Assembly (NCBI RefSeq): GCF_002234405.1
Contig: NZ_NMQT01000043.1
Span: 1 to 64,000, forward strand
DNA from: Amycolatopsis thailandensis
GTDB lineage: Bacteria; Actinomycetota; Actinomycetes; Mycobacteriales; Pseudonocardiaceae
Length of the DNA: 64,000 bases
Direction of reading: 5' to 3'
In this document: positions 19,474-29,800 of the stretch, in pieces
Layout of the letters: every line of letters begins with the position of its first letter
How positions within the stretch are numbered: position 1 is the stretch's first letter
The notes under the pieces: generated by a model
The model's database searches: none
The model's input: the letters and a program-made list of their open reading frames with translations, nothing else
What the model was told of the DNA's origin: nothing
Made by a program: the position numbers and the translations under genes

Positions 19474-20919
19474 TCAGCGTGCCGTCAGCCGGATCGGCAG
19501 GCCGTCCGCGGGGACGGGCAGGGAGACGTAGTCCCAGCGCGCGGTGTAGTCCTCCGGGACCGACCAGCGATACGCCCGCAGCATCTCGTGGAGCAGCGCT
19601 TTCACTTCGAACGTCCCGAAATGCAGGCCGACGCACTTGTGCGCGCCGCCGCCGAACGGTATCCAGGCGTAGCGGTGAGACTTGTCCTCACGGCGTTGCT
19701 CGCCGAAGCGGTCCGGGTCGAAACGCATCGGATCGGTCCAGTGCTCCGGTGCGAAATGGTTGACGGTGGGCGAAACCCCGACCAGTGTCCCTTCGGGAAC
19801 GAAGTGCCCGAGGACCTCGGTGTCCTTCACGGTTTTCCTTGCCAGGGAAGGAACCGGGGCCACCAGGCGCAGGGATTCCTTGATCACCAGGTCCAGCGTC
19901 TCCAGGGTTTCCAGCGCCTCGATGTCCGGCACGTCGGCGCCGAGCGCCAAGGACTCCTGGCGTGCGCGTTCCTGCCACTCGGGGTTCTTGGCGAGGTGGT
20001 AGACGGCGGCGGCGCTGGTGATGGTCGAGGTGTCGTGCGCCGCCATCATCAGGAAGATCATGTGGTTGACGACGTCGGCGTCGGTGAAGCGGTCGCCGTC
20101 CTCGGTGGTGGCGTGGCACAAGGCGGTGAAGAGGTCGTCGCCGTCGCTCGCCCGTTTCGCGGGCAGATTCGCCGAGAAGTAGCGTTCGAGGACCTTGCGG
20201 CCGTGCAGCCCCGCCGCCCAGCGGCCGCCGGGAACGGGGAATCGCACGATGGCCGTGCCCGCGCGCACGGAGTTCACGAACGCGCGGTTGATCGCGGCCG
20301 CGTCGTCGCCGGATCGCATACCCATGAACACGCGCGTCGCGACGTCGAGCGTGAGTTGCTTGAGGGACCAGTAGATCCGGGGATTCGGGCGGTCCGCCCA
20401 CGCGGCGACGCCGTCGCGCAGGGCCGGTCCCATCTGGTCGACGTAGCCGGTGAGCCGCTGCCGGGTGAACGCCGCCTGCATGATCCGGCGGTGCAGATGG
20501 TGCTCGCCGAAGTCGAGCAGCATCAGGCCGCGGTCGAAGAACTGCTCGATGAAGAACTTCCAGCCTTCCTGGGAGAAGGCCTTGTCTTTGTTCACCAACG
20601 CGATCTGCGTGGCCTCCGGACCGGAGAGCGTGACGATGCGGCGGCCGAAAGCGCCCATCCACGACACCGGGCCGTAGGTCTCGTGGCGTTTGAAGCCGAA
20701 CTCGATGCCGAAGCGCATGAAGTCCAGCGCGTGCCCGATGACCGGTGGGCCTTCGTCGCCGAGGACGGGCTTGAGGCCCGGCGGGGCGGGCGCGAGTTCG
20801 CGGACCGGCCAGGTCGCGCCGAGCCAGCGCTGGTCCACCGAACGCGGCAGGGGGATCGAGGTGAGCGGCGGAACCCGCTCGCGCAGCGCCCCGGTGACCC
20901 TTTCGACGGTGTTCGCCAT
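19474..20919 (-). CDS. Cytochrome P450
   Basis: A 481-residue heme monooxygenase. The I-helix oxygen-activation motif is AAHDTSTIT, the K-helix ESLR is in VIKESLRLVAPVPS, and the heme-binding loop is FGGGAHKCVGLHF with the axial Cys. That loop and the long N-terminus before PPVIGHALDF resemble CYP51-like and related steroid or fatty-acid P450s, but the substrate cannot be assigned. Start chosen at ATG 20919 (MANTVERV) with GGGGAG nine bases upstream. An ATG three codons earlier lacks that spacing. No ferredoxin or reductase gene adjoins it, so it relies on partners elsewhere. Confidence 0.9.
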   Translation of the reverse strand: MANTVERVTGALRERVPPLTSIPLPRSVDQRWLGATWPVRELAPAPPGLKPVLGDEGPPVIGHALDFMRFGIEFGFKRHETYGPVSWMGAFGRRIVTLSGPEATQIALVNKDKAFSQEGWKFFIEQFFDRGLMLLDFGEHHLHRRIMQAAFTRQRLTGYVDQMGPALRDGVAAWADRPNPRIYWSLKQLTLDVATRVFMGMRSGDDAAAINRAFVNSVRAGTAIVRFPVPGGRWAAGLHGRKVLERYFSANLPAKRASDGDDLFTALCHATTEDGDRFTDADVVNHMIFLMMAAHDTSTITSAAAVYHLAKNPEWQERARQESLALGADVPDIEALETLETLDLVIKESLRLVAPVPSLARKTVKDTEVLGHFVPEGTLVGVSPTVNHFAPEHWTDPMRFDPDRFGEQRREDKSHRYAWIPFGGGAHKCVGLHFGTFEVKALLHEMLRAYRWSVPEDYTARWDYVSLPVPADGLPIRLTAR

Positions 20920-21013
20920 GGTGACCATCTCCCCGTTGAGACCGGCTACCGCTCCACCATCGCACCCTTGTTGACGTCCTGACAATACCTCGGGGGGAGG
21001 GAGCCGCCCCGAG

Positions 21014-21068
21014 TGTCAGGAAAGGGTCTTTCAAGACGTTTTTCGTCTTGAAAGACCCTTTCCTGACA
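21014..21068. terminator. Family B 55-nt hairpin after metE
   Basis: Perfect repeat opening TGTCAGGAAAGGGTCTTTCA, loop GTTTTTC, two bases beyond the metE stop on the complement strand. On that strand the loop reads as an A-run rather than a trailing T-run. Confidence 0.75.
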
Positions 21069-21070
21069 GA

Positions 21071-23344
21071 TCAGCCCAGCTCGGCCCGGACCGCCCGGGC
21101 GGCCGCGACCAGGTTCCGCAGGGCCGGTTCGACCTCGGCGTAGCCGCGGGTCTTCAGACCGCAGTCAGGATTGACCCAGATCCGCTCGGCGGGCACGGCG
21201 CCGACGGCGGTCCGCAGCAGCCCGCTGACCTCGTCGACGTCGGGGACACGCGGCGAGTGGATGTCGTAGACACCCGGCCCGACGCCGCGGCCGAAGCCCG
21301 CCGAGCCGAGGTCGGTGACGACCTCCATCTTCGACCGCGCGGCCTCGATGCTGGTGACGTCGGCGTCCAGCGCGTCGATCGCCTTGACCACCTCACCGAA
21401 CTCCGAATAGCACATGTGCGTGTGGATCTGTGTCGCGTCGGAGATCCCGGACGTCGCCAGCCGGAACGACGAAACCGCCCAGGCGAAGTACGCCTCGTGC
21501 GCCGCGGCACGCAGGGGGAGCAGTTCCCGCAGCGCCGGTTCATCGACCTGGATGACGCGGATGCCCGCCGCTTGCAGGTCGTGCACCTCGTCGCGGATGG
21601 CCAGCGCCACCTGGCGGGCGGTCTCGCCCAGTGGCTGGTCGTCGCGGACGAACGACCACGCCAGGATCGTCACCGGCCCGGTCAGCATCCCCTTGACGGG
21701 CTTCGAGGTCAGGCTCTGCGCGTAGCGGGCCCACTCGACGGTCATCGGCTCCGGACGGGAGACGTCGCCGTACAGGATCGGTGGCCGGACACACCGCGAA
21801 CCGTAGGACTGCACCCAGCCGAAGTCGGTGGCCGCGAACCCGGCGAGCCGCTCGGCGAAGTACTGCACCATGTCGTTGCGCTCGGGTTCGCCGTGCACCA
21901 GCACGTCCAGGCCCAGGTCCTCCTGTAGCCGGATGACGTGCTCGATCTCCGCCTTCATCGCGGCCTCGTAGCCCGCGTCGTCCAGCGAACCCGCCTTGTG
22001 CGCGGCCCGGGCCTTGCGGACCTCGGTGGTCTGCGGGAACGAGCCGATCGTCGTGCTCGGCAACGGCGGCAGCTCCAACGCTGCCTGCTGTGCCGCCGCG
22101 CGCCGGTCATAGGGGGAGCGGACGGTGTCGTCCGGCCGCAGCGCCTCCAGCCGGGCACGCACGCCCGCGTCGGTCAGGTCGGCCGCGGTGGCGCGGTCCG
22201 CGACCGCGGCACGGGCGGCTTCGAGATCGACGCCGTCCTCCTTCAACGCGCGGCCGAGCAGGACGACCTCGTCGACCTTCTGCTTGGCGAAGGCGAGCCA
22301 GCCCTTGAGACGCGGGTGGAGTCCGTCTTCCCTTTCGACGTCGTAAGGCACGTGCAGCAGGGAGCACGACGTCGAGACGCTGACCGACTTCGCGGTGCCG
22401 AGCAGCGTCGCCGCCCGGCTGAGCGCGCGGGCCGGGTTGGTGCGCCAGACGTTGCGCCCGTCCACGACCCCGGCCAGGACCTCCTTGTCCCGCAAGGCGG
22501 GTTCGGCCGCGACGGCGTCCACAAAGGACTCGTCGGTGACCAGGTCGACGGCGACCGCGTCGATCGGGGAGCGGGCCAGCACGCCGAGACCGCGGCCGAG
22601 ACCGCCGAAGTACCCGGCGACCAGGATCTTCGGGCGGGTGGTCGCTTTCGCGAGCCGGTGATAGGCGCGGATGAGGGCGTTGAGCTCCTGCTCGGTGCGA
22701 TCTCCCGCGAACGCGGGCTCGTCGAACTGGACCCACTCGACGCCTTCGTCGTGCAGACGCCGCAGCAGCTCGACGTAGCCGTCGAGGAGGTTGTCGAGCA
22801 GGTCCAGCGGGCGGAAGCCCTCCGGGGCGCTCTCGGCCGCCTTCGCGAGCAGCAGGAACGTCACCGGGCCCACCAGCACCGGCCGCGTCTCGACGCCGAT
22901 CGCGCGGGCCTCGCGGTACTCGTCCAGCGGCTTCGCGCCGGTGAGCGAGAACGTCGTGTCCGGGCCGAGTTCGGGGACGATGTAGTGGTAGTTCGTGTCG
23001 AACCACTTCGTCATCTCCATCGCCGGCGCGTCCTGAACCCCTCGGGCGGCGGCGAAGTAGGTGTCGAGCGGCGAAAGACCGAGCGTCGTGAAGCGTTCCG
23101 GCAGCGCCCCGAACAGCTCGGCGGTGTCGAGCACCTGGTCGTAGTGGGAGAACGTGTTGGACGGGACGGAATCCAGCCCCGCGTCCTTGAGTTCCCGCCA
23201 GGTGCGGGTGCGCAGCGCGCGGCCGGTGTCCAGCAGTTCGGCCTCGTCGATCTTGCCCGCCCAATAGCGTTCGAGCGAACGCTTGAGTTCCCGGTCCGGT
23301 CCGATCCGGGGGTAGCCCAGCACTGTCGTGCCGATTTCGGTCAC
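21071..23344 (-). CDS. metE: Cobalamin-independent methionine synthase
   Basis: A 757-residue enzyme moving the methyl group of 5-methyltetrahydropteroyltri-L-glutamate to homocysteine, the last step of methionine synthesis. Both barrel domains are present: the N-terminal half begins [16 protein letters not shown], and the catalytic half has [23 protein letters not shown], the zinc ligands in HTHMCYSEF, and [14 protein letters not shown] at 23344 with GGAGAG upstream is the start. A longer open frame to 23461 runs into the riboswitch and is not coding. Expression should stop when cobalamin is plentiful, since the B12-dependent MetH can then take over. Confidence 0.95.
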   Translation of the reverse strand: MTEIGTTVLGYPRIGPDRELKRSLERYWAGKIDEAELLDTGRALRTRTWRELKDAGLDSVPSNTFSHYDQVLDTAELFGALPERFTTLGLSPLDTYFAAARGVQDAPAMEMTKWFDTNYHYIVPELGPDTTFSLTGAKPLDEYREARAIGVETRPVLVGPVTFLLLAKAAESAPEGFRPLDLLDNLLDGYVELLRRLHDEGVEWVQFDEPAFAGDRTEQELNALIRAYHRLAKATTRPKILVAGYFGGLGRGLGVLARSPIDAVAVDLVTDESFVDAVAAEPALRDKEVLAGVVDGRNVWRTNPARALSRAATLLGTAKSVSVSTSCSLLHVPYDVEREDGLHPRLKGWLAFAKQKVDEVVLLGRALKEDGVDLEAARAAVADRATAADLTDAGVRARLEALRPDDTVRSPYDRRAAAQQAALELPPLPSTTIGSFPQTTEVRKARAAHKAGSLDDAGYEAAMKAEIEHVIRLQEDLGLDVLVHGEPERNDMVQYFAERLAGFAATDFGWVQSYGSRCVRPPILYGDVSRPEPMTVEWARYAQSLTSKPVKGMLTGPVTILAWSFVRDDQPLGETARQVALAIRDEVHDLQAAGIRVIQVDEPALRELLPLRAAAHEAYFAWAVSSFRLATSGISDATQIHTHMCYSEFGEVVKAIDALDADVTSIEAARSKMEVVTDLGSAGFGRGVGPGVYDIHSPRVPDVDEVSGLLRTAVGAVPAERIWVNPDCGLKTRGYAEVEPALRNLVAAARAVRAELG

Positions 23345-23457
23345 AGCTCTCTCCTCGCGAGCTTGTCGTCGGAGCCCGGAGCGCGCGCAGGAGTGACCGC
23401 CGTTCGGTCGTGCCCATCCCACGAGGCCCGGACTCACGCACGCCGTCGGCGCGCGTA

Positions 23458-23672
23458 CCACGGGCAGGTCTTCGGACTCGTGGGCGACGCGCTCGCTCCT
23501 ACCGGCCGTCGCTTCCCGGGTGCCATACCCAGTGCTTTACCGTGTCTCGCACGGTGACGGCTTTCGTTCCCACATACCGCTGCGGGGCAGTCCCGGATTC
23601 TCACCGGGTTCCCTGTTACCTCGACCGGCCTGGAGGGCCGGGCGAACCAGTAGCACTCCGGAGCGTACTCAG
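23458..23672 (-). promoter_or_regulatory. Cobalamin (B12) riboswitch upstream of metE
   Basis: On the complement strand the region reads through the conserved cobalamin-riboswitch core: a helix beginning near 23672, the B12-box stretch ACTGCCCCGCAGC, GGGAACCCGGTGAGAATCC just before it, and the closing GAGTCCGAAGACCTGCC near 23465. It ends about 115 bases before the metE start. The remaining spacer 23673-23709 holds no gene. Confidence 0.9.
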
Positions 23673-23709
23673 GCCCGCTACGAGGTCGCTGGAATGTGAG
23701 AAAAGTCTG

Positions 23710-24273
23710 TCACCGGCGCAGCCCGTCCAGCACGAGAGTGATGACGCCGTCGGCCTCGGCCCGCCACTCGGGGCGGTCATGGGCCGCGCCGATCCCGTGC
23801 AGCGCCATCATCACGGCACCGGCGTCCACGTCGTCGCGAACGGCGCCGTCCCGCACCGCGTCGGCCACCAGGGCGGTGGCCGCCTCCTCCAGCGCCCGGC
23901 TGCCCTCGGCGAGGGCGCCCGAACGGTCGGCCATGAGGGTGGCCAGCGTCCTGGCCAGGCCGGCATGGGCGCCTAGGTGGTCGACCATGTCGCGGAGGAA
24001 GGTCGCCAAGGCTTCCGCCGGGGGAAGGGTGGCCTGGAGCTGTCGGGCGCGGTCGCACAGCGCGGCGACTTCCCCGTGGTAGACCGCCTCTGCCAGGGCC
24101 TCCCTGGTGGGGAAGTGGCGATAGAGCGTGCCCGTGCCCACGCCTGCCAGGCAGGCGAAGTCGTCGAAGCGCAGATCGAAGAAGCATCCGGCCTGGAAGA
24201 TCTCCCGGGCCTTCGCGAGCAGGGCCTCGCGCTTGCGCCGGGCGTCGGCCCGCAGCGGCTTGTCGGCGGTCAT
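23710..24273 (-). CDS. TetR/AcrR-family regulator
   Basis: A 187-residue repressor. The N-terminal helix-turn-helix is FACLAGVGTGTLYRHFPTREAL (about 40-61), ending in the typical LYRHFPTREAL, and the helical C-terminal ligand domain is 120 residues long. It is divergent from the ketopantoate-reductase-like gene. Two identical-type palindromes (TGGAGATNATCTCCA) fill the spacer, so it probably represses both genes. The ligand is unknown. The codon usage is ordinary for the window. Confidence 0.88.
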   Translation of the reverse strand: MTADKPLRADARRKREALLAKAREIFQAGCFFDLRFDDFACLAGVGTGTLYRHFPTREALAEAVYHGEVAALCDRARQLQATLPPAEALATFLRDMVDHLGAHAGLARTLATLMADRSGALAEGSRALEEAATALVADAVRDGAVRDDVDAGAVMMALHGIGAAHDRPEWRAEADGVITLVLDGLRR

Positions 24274-24294
24274 GCGCTCCCTCGCGTTGACAAG

Positions 24295-24336
24295 TGGAGA
24301 TCATCTCCATATTTTCGAAAGTGGAGATAATCTCCA
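24295..24336. promoter_or_regulatory. Paired TetR operators TGGAGATNATCTCCA
   Basis: Two 15-bp perfect palindromes differing only at the central base (24295-24309 and 24322-24336), 27 bases apart centre to centre. They lie in the 90-base spacer between divergent genes, a strong operator arrangement for the adjacent TetR protein. Confidence 0.8.
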
Positions 24337-24363
24337 AATCGATCGTACCCCGTGAGGTGCAGC

Positions 24364-25314
24364 TTGAAGATCCTGATGTTCGGCCGGGGCGTGATCGCCA
24401 CCATCTACGGCTGGGCCCTGCGGAAGGCGGGACATGACGTCGAGTTCTACGTCCGGCCGGGCCGCGCGGCGACGTACGGGGACTCGGTGGACCTCGACCT
24501 GTTCGACACGCGGCGCCGGATGAGGGGGCAGCGTGTCGTCGAGAAGTGGCCGGTGCGCCTCCGCGAAACGCTGGAGCCGGACCACGACTTCGACCTGATC
24601 GTGCTCAGCGTTTCGCACCACCGCCTGCCGGAGGCGACGGCTTTCCTGGCCCCGCGTGTCGGCCGGGCCACGGTGCTGGTCTTCGGCAACGTCTGGACCG
24701 AGCCGGCGGCCGCGATCGGCCAGCTTCCTCTCGACCGCATCGCCTGGGGCTTTCCCCAGGCCGGTGGCGGTTTCGACGCGGACGGCGTGCTCCGCGGGAT
24801 GCTGATGCCGTCGGTCGTCTTCGGCACCCTCGACCGGCCCCCGACCGATCGGGAGCGAGCCGTACGCCAGGCGTTTCGCGAGGCCGGGCTCCGGATCAAG
24901 GAGCGCCCCGACTTCCGCGGCTGGCTGTGGGTCCATTTCGCGTCGGACGCGGGCCTGCTCTCGCAAGGCCTGCGGCTGGGTTCCCTGTCCCGGCTGGCCG
25001 GGTCGAGGAGCGACTTGCGCGAGGGGTTGCTGAACGGCCGTGAACTACTGCCGCTTCTCGAGGCGCGCGGACTCGACCTGCGACGTCATCGGGTCGGTTT
25101 GCTGCCGTTCCGGGCGCCCACCTGGCTGACGGCCCCCGCTCTCGCCTGGCTGACCGCTCATGTCGCGCCGGCGCGCGTGAGTATCACGGCGCATTCTGAT
25201 CCCGACGCCGAGGAGCCGCGTGAGGTCTGCCGGGACACCTTGGCCGAAGCGCGCCGGTTGGGTGTCCCGGTGCCGCGGTTGGAAGCGGCGGAACCGCACT
25301 TCGCCCGAGCCTGA
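24364..25314 (+). CDS. Ketopantoate reductase (ApbA/PanE) family protein
   Basis: About 316 residues. TTG 24364 is preferred: GAGG lies six bases upstream, and the product then begins with KILMFGRGVIATIYGWAL directly, the nucleotide-binding GxGxxG-like start of the family; a GTG at 24352 is the alternative. An N-terminal Rossmann domain and helical C-terminal half fit NADPH-dependent reductases that make pantoate in vitamin B5 synthesis, but the sequence is divergent and many relatives reduce other 2-keto compounds. Control by the divergent TetR protein argues against a housekeeping vitamin role and for an inducible one. Confidence 0.65.
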   Translation: MKILMFGRGVIATIYGWALRKAGHDVEFYVRPGRAATYGDSVDLDLFDTRRRMRGQRVVEKWPVRLRETLEPDHDFDLIVLSVSHHRLPEATAFLAPRVGRATVLVFGNVWTEPAAAIGQLPLDRIAWGFPQAGGGFDADGVLRGMLMPSVVFGTLDRPPTDRERAVRQAFREAGLRIKERPDFRGWLWVHFASDAGLLSQGLRLGSLSRLAGSRSDLREGLLNGRELLPLLEARGLDLRRHRVGLLPFRAPTWLTAPALAWLTAHVAPARVSITAHSDPDAEEPREVCRDTLAEARRLGVPVPRLEAAEPHFARA

Positions 25315-25389
25315 ACCGGGTGCTAAGCCGAAGCGCCTTGCTTCCGGTACCGGGTCGATCACGAGGATTGTGAGCGGCGGGGCAGGTCC

Positions 25390-25436
25390 GTGAAGGCCTC
25401 CTTGCCTACCCTGAAGGTAGCGAAGGAGGCCTTCAC
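25390..25436. terminator. Family A hairpin between convergent genes
   Basis: Same 47-nt layout as at 5561. The left arm has TTGCC for TTCCC and the right arm has GCGAAGG for GGGAAGG, a paired C-to-G and G-to-C change that keeps the stem intact. It lies between the convergent reductase and nrdB ends. Confidence 0.75.
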
Positions 25437-25594
25437 TACTTTCGTCGTCGTCACGTTCGTCCCGGATACACCAGAAGCCACAGCAGTCACAGCGACCGCG
25501 CGTGGAAGCCCTCTTCGCTCGGCTCAGCCGAGGAACGCGCACTTCGCACCCTGCAAAGGGAGCGTCGCCAACCCGCTCGGTGGTGGTAAGTGGC

Positions 25595-25645
25595 GAAGGC
25601 CCCCTTCCTGTACCTAGGCGCAAGGAAGGGGGCCTTCATGTACTA
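25595..25645. repeat. Family D-like hairpin before nrdB 3' end
   Basis: GAAGGCCCCCTTCCT and AGGAAGGGGGCCTTC (25595-25609, 25623-25637) pair perfectly around a 13-base loop, ending in CATGTAC. It lies 12 bases from the nrdB stop and may terminate nrdB. The stretch 25437-25594 shows nothing recognisable. Confidence 0.6.
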
Positions 25646-25656
25646 CCGACGGACTG

Positions 25657-26733
25657 TCAGTCCCAGTCGAGGGCGCCACCGGACTGGTACTCGATGACGC
25701 GGGTCTCGAAGAAGTTCTTCTCCTTCTTCAGGTCCATCGCCTCCGACATCCACGGGAACGGGTTCTCCGTCTCGCCGAAGATCGGCTGGAGACCGATCTG
25801 CTGGGCGCGGCGGTCGGTGATGAAGTGCATGTACTGCTCGATCAGCTCGGCCGAGAGGCCCAGCATGCCGCGCGGCATGGTGTCGCGGGCGTAGGCGACC
25901 TCGAGCTCGCAGGCCTCGGTCAGCATGCCGCGGATCTCCGCCTGGAACTCCTCGGTCCACAGGTGCGGGTTCTCGATCTTGATCTGGTTGATGCAGTCGA
26001 TGCCGAAGTTCAGGTGGATCGACTCGTCGCGCAGGATGTACTGGTACTGCTCGGCGATGCCGATCATCTTGTTCCGGCGGCCGAGCGACAGGATCTGCGC
26101 GAAACCGGTGTAGAACCACATGCCCTCGAAGATCACGTAGAACGCGACCAGGTCACGCAGGAAGTTCTGGTCGGCCTCGGGGGTGCCGGTCTCGAAGTCC
26201 GGGTTCTCCAGGTTCTGCGTGTACTTGAGCGCCCACGCGTCCTTCTCCGAGATGGAGGGGACTTCGCGGTACATGTTGAACAGCTCGCCCTCGACCAGGC
26301 CGAGGCTCTCGCAGATGTACTGGAAGGTGTGCGTGTGCACGGCCTCCTCGAACGCCTGGCGCAGCAGGTACTGGCGGCATTCGGGGTTGGTGATCTGGCG
26401 GTACACCGCGAGCACGATGTTGTTGGCCACCAGCGATTCCGCCGTGGCGAAGAAGCCGAGGTTGCGCTTGAGCATGGTGCGCTCGTCCTCGGTGAGGCCG
26501 TCGGGCGACTTCCACAGCGCGATGTCGGCCTGCATGGCGACCTCGGTCGGCATCCAGTGGTTGTTGCAGCCGGCGAGGTACTTCTCCCACGCCCAGGTGT
26601 ACTTCATCGGCAGCAGCTGGTTGACGTCGGCGCGGGCGTTGATCATCCGCTTGTCGTCGACGTTGATGCGGGCGGCACCGACTTCGATCTCACCGAGACC
26701 GGTGGAGTCGGTGGAAGCGTCAAAGGTGGTCAT
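25657..26733 (-). CDS. nrdB: Ribonucleotide reductase small subunit, class Ic ligand set
   Basis: A 358-residue R2 subunit, which with NrdA reduces ribonucleotides to deoxyribonucleotides. Numbered from ATG 26733, the diiron-type ligands are Glu99 (ATAESLV), Glu130 and His133 ([10 protein letters not shown]), Glu203 (VIFEGMWF), Glu237 and His240 ([10 protein letters not shown]). The usual radical tyrosine position, four residues after His133, is Phe137. The Glu-for-Asp first ligand, the HTHTFQYI block and every spacing match the Chlamydia-type class Ic subunit, which uses a Mn/Fe cofactor instead of a tyrosyl radical. GTG 26745 is an alternative start. It lies 3' of nrdA on the same strand, separated by a family C hairpin. 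Confidence 0.93.
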   Translation of the reverse strand: MTTFDASTDSTGLGEIEVGAARINVDDKRMINARADVNQLLPMKYTWAWEKYLAGCNNHWMPTEVAMQADIALWKSPDGLTEDERTMLKRNLGFFATAESLVANNIVLAVYRQITNPECRQYLLRQAFEEAVHTHTFQYICESLGLVEGELFNMYREVPSISEKDAWALKYTQNLENPDFETGTPEADQNFLRDLVAFYVIFEGMWFYTGFAQILSLGRRNKMIGIAEQYQYILRDESIHLNFGIDCINQIKIENPHLWTEEFQAEIRGMLTEACELEVAYARDTMPRGMLGLSAELIEQYMHFITDRRAQQIGLQPIFGETENPFPWMSEAMDLKKEKNFFETRVIEYQSGGALDWD

Positions 26734-26760
26734 AGAGCGGCTCACTTCACGAGTGGGGGG

Positions 26761-26804
26761 TCGTGAGTGGTAAGGACGGTTCTAACCGTCCTTACCACTC
26801 ACGA
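26761..26804. repeat. Family C hairpin between nrdA and nrdB
   Basis: Perfect inverted repeat TCGTGAGTGGTAAGGACGGT with a CT loop, eight bases after the nrdA stop and just before the nrdB start region. It could attenuate or process the nrdA-nrdB transcript rather than simply end it. Confidence 0.7.
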
Positions 26805-26811
26805 GGATGTC

Positions 26812-29800
26812 TTACTGGCAGGCTTCGCAGTCCGGGTCGTCGATCCGGCAGGCGGCGCCGTCGGTGGCGACGAAGTCGACGTCCGAGACCTGCGGCATCT
26901 CCTTCGGCTCCGGCTTGGCGGCGGGAGCCGCGGCCGGGGCGGTCACCGGCACGGCCGGGACAGCGGCGGCGGGCGACGGCGAGACCGCGGCGGTGGCCGA
27001 CGGCGCGGGCGAAGCGGCGGGAGCCGAAGCCTTCGGCGCGGCAGGTGTGGCGGGGGCAGGGGTGGCCGAGACCGCGTTCAGCTTGCCGTCGGTGCCGCGC
27101 AGGGTGCTCTTCTCCACGTGCGTCGCGGACCGCGCCCGCAGGTAGTACGTGGTCTTGAGGCCCTTGTGCCAGGCGTAGCGGTACAGCTCGTCGAGCTTGC
27201 GGCCGCTGGGCGCCGCGATGTACAGGTTCAGCGACTGCGCCTGGTCGATCCACTTCTGCCGACGCGAACCGGCGTCCACGAGCCACTTCGACTCGATCTC
27301 GAACGCGGTGGCGTACAGCGCCTTCAGGTCGTCCGGCACGCGGTCGATCTGGCCGAGGCTGCCGTCGAAGTACTTCAGGTCCGAGACCATGACCTCGTCC
27401 CACAGCCCGCGCTCCTTGAGCGAGCGGACCAGGTGCGGGTTCACCACGGTGAAGTCACCGGACATGTTCGACTTGACGAACAGGTTCTGGAACAGCGGCT
27501 CGATCGACTGCCCGACGCCCACGATGTTGGAGATCGTCGCGGTCGGCGCGATCGCCATCACGTTGGAGTTGCGCATACCGACGGTCTTGACCCGCTCGCG
27601 CAGCGGCGCCCAGTCCAAAGTGGACGAGGTGTCGACGTCGAGGGCGTCGCCCTGGCGGGCGTCGATCAGCAGCTGCATCGAGTCGATCGGCAGGATTCCC
27701 TTGCTCCACAAGGAACCCTCGAACGTCTGGTACTGGCCGCGCTCCTCGGCGAGGTCGGTCGAGGCCGAGATCGCGTAGTAGCTGATGTGCTCCATGCTGG
27801 TGTCCGCGAACTGGACGGCCTCTTCCGAGGACAGCGGGACACCGATCTCGAACAGCGCGTCCTGGAAGCCCATCAGGCCGAGCCCGATCGGGCGGTGCCG
27901 CAGGTTGGACCGGCGTGCTTCCGGGATGGTGTAGAAGTTGATGTCGATCACGTTGTCGAGCATGCGGACGGCGGTGCGCACGGTCTTCTCGAGGCGCTTC
28001 GCGTCGATGCCCTCGGGGGTGACGTGCTTGAGCAGGTTCACCGAGCCGAGGTTGCAGACCGCGACCTCGTCGGTGGTGGTGTTCAGGGTGATCTCGGTGC
28101 AGAGGTTGGACGAGTGCACGACACCCACGTGCTGCTGCGGCGAGCGCAGGTTGCACGGGTCCTTGAAGGTGATCCACGGGTGGCCGGTCTCGAACAGCAT
28201 GGTCAGCATGCGGCGCCACAGGTCGACCGCGCGGATCTTGCGGAACACCTTCAGCTCACCGCGTTCGGCGGCGGCCTCGTACTCGCGGTAGCGCTCGGCG
28301 AACGCGTTGCCGTAGAGGTCGTGCAGGTCCGGGGTCTCGTTCGGCGAGAACAGCGTCCACTGCGCGTCGGCCTCGACCCGGCGGAGGAACTCGTCCGGCA
28401 CCCAGTTCGCGGTGTTCATGTCGTGCGTGCGACGACGGTCGTCACCGGTGTTCTTGCGCAGGTCGAGGAATTCCTCGATGTCCACGTGCCAGGTCTCGAG
28501 GTACGCGCAGGCCGCGCCCTTGCGCTTGCCGCCCTGGTTCACCGCGACCGCCGTGTCGTTGGCGATCTTGAGGAACGGCACGACACCCTGCGACTGGCCG
28601 TTGGTGCCCTTGATGTGCGCGCCGAGGCCGCGGACCGGGGTCCAGTCGTTGCCGAGACCGCCCGAGTACTTCGCCAGCAGCGCGTTGTTCTTGTACGCCT
28701 GGAAGATCGAGTCCAGGTCGTCGTCCACAGTGGTCAGGAAGCAGGACGACAGCTGCGGGCGCGTGGTGCCCGAGTTGAACAGCGTCGGGGTGGACGCCAT
28801 GAAGTGGAACGACGAGAGCAGCTCGTAAAACTCGATGGCGCGGGCTTCGCGGTCGTCCTCGCGGATCGCGAGACCCATGGCGACGCGCATGAAGAACGCC
28901 TGCGGCAGTTCGAAGCGGACGCCGTTGTGGTGCTGGAAGTACCGGTCGTACAGGGTCTGCAGGCCGAGGAAGCCGAAGTCGAGGTCACGCTCGGCGTGGA
29001 TCGCCGCGGTGATCTTGTCCAGGTCGAAGGTCTGCAGCTCGGCGTTGACCAGCTCCAGCTCGATGGCGCGCTTGAGGTAGTCCCGGAAGTACTGCGGGTA
29101 CCGGGTGGTCATCTCGTCCTGGCTGGCCTGCTGCGGGACGCCCGCGAGGTAGCTGAGCGCCTCGCCGCGGAGCTTGTCCGCCAGCAGCCGGGCGCTGACG
29201 TAGGAGTAGTTCGGCTCCTGCTCGACGAGCACGCGCGCGGCCATGATCTGGGCGAGGGCGAGCTCGTCGGCGCTGATGCCGTCGTAGAGGTTGCGCTTGG
29301 CCTCGGCCAGCACCGGCTCGGCCGAGACGTCCTCGAGACCGGCGACGGCCTCGCCGACCACGTGCGAGACGCGGGCCCAGTCGAGCGGGCGGAGCGTGCC
29401 GTCGGCCGCCTTGACGCTGATCGCGACGTCGGACGACGCGGGCTTCTCGGACTCGCGGGCCTTGGCGCGCTCGTCGCGGTAGAGGACGTACGCGCGGGCG
29501 ACCTTGTGGTGCTCGCCGCGCATCAGCGCGAGCTCGACGATGTCCTGGATCTGCTCGATGTGCAGCGCGGTCTCGGGACCGGCGTGGCGGAGCAGCGAGG
29601 ACTCGATCTGCTCGGTCAATTCCTGGACCAGGTGGTGGATCCGCGACGAAGCGGCCGCGTCACCGCCCTCGACGGCGAGGAAGGCCTTGGTCACGGCGAC
29701 CGAGATCTTGTTCGCGTCGAAGGGGGACACGCTGCCGTCCCGCCGGATGACTCGCACGGTCGCGGGGGTGGTGTCCGAAGACGAGGGTGGCCGCTGACCG

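Noticed and set aside
23345-23461. A longer metE start
   Set aside because: The extension reads through the riboswitch aptamer; the GTG at 23344 has the ribosome site.
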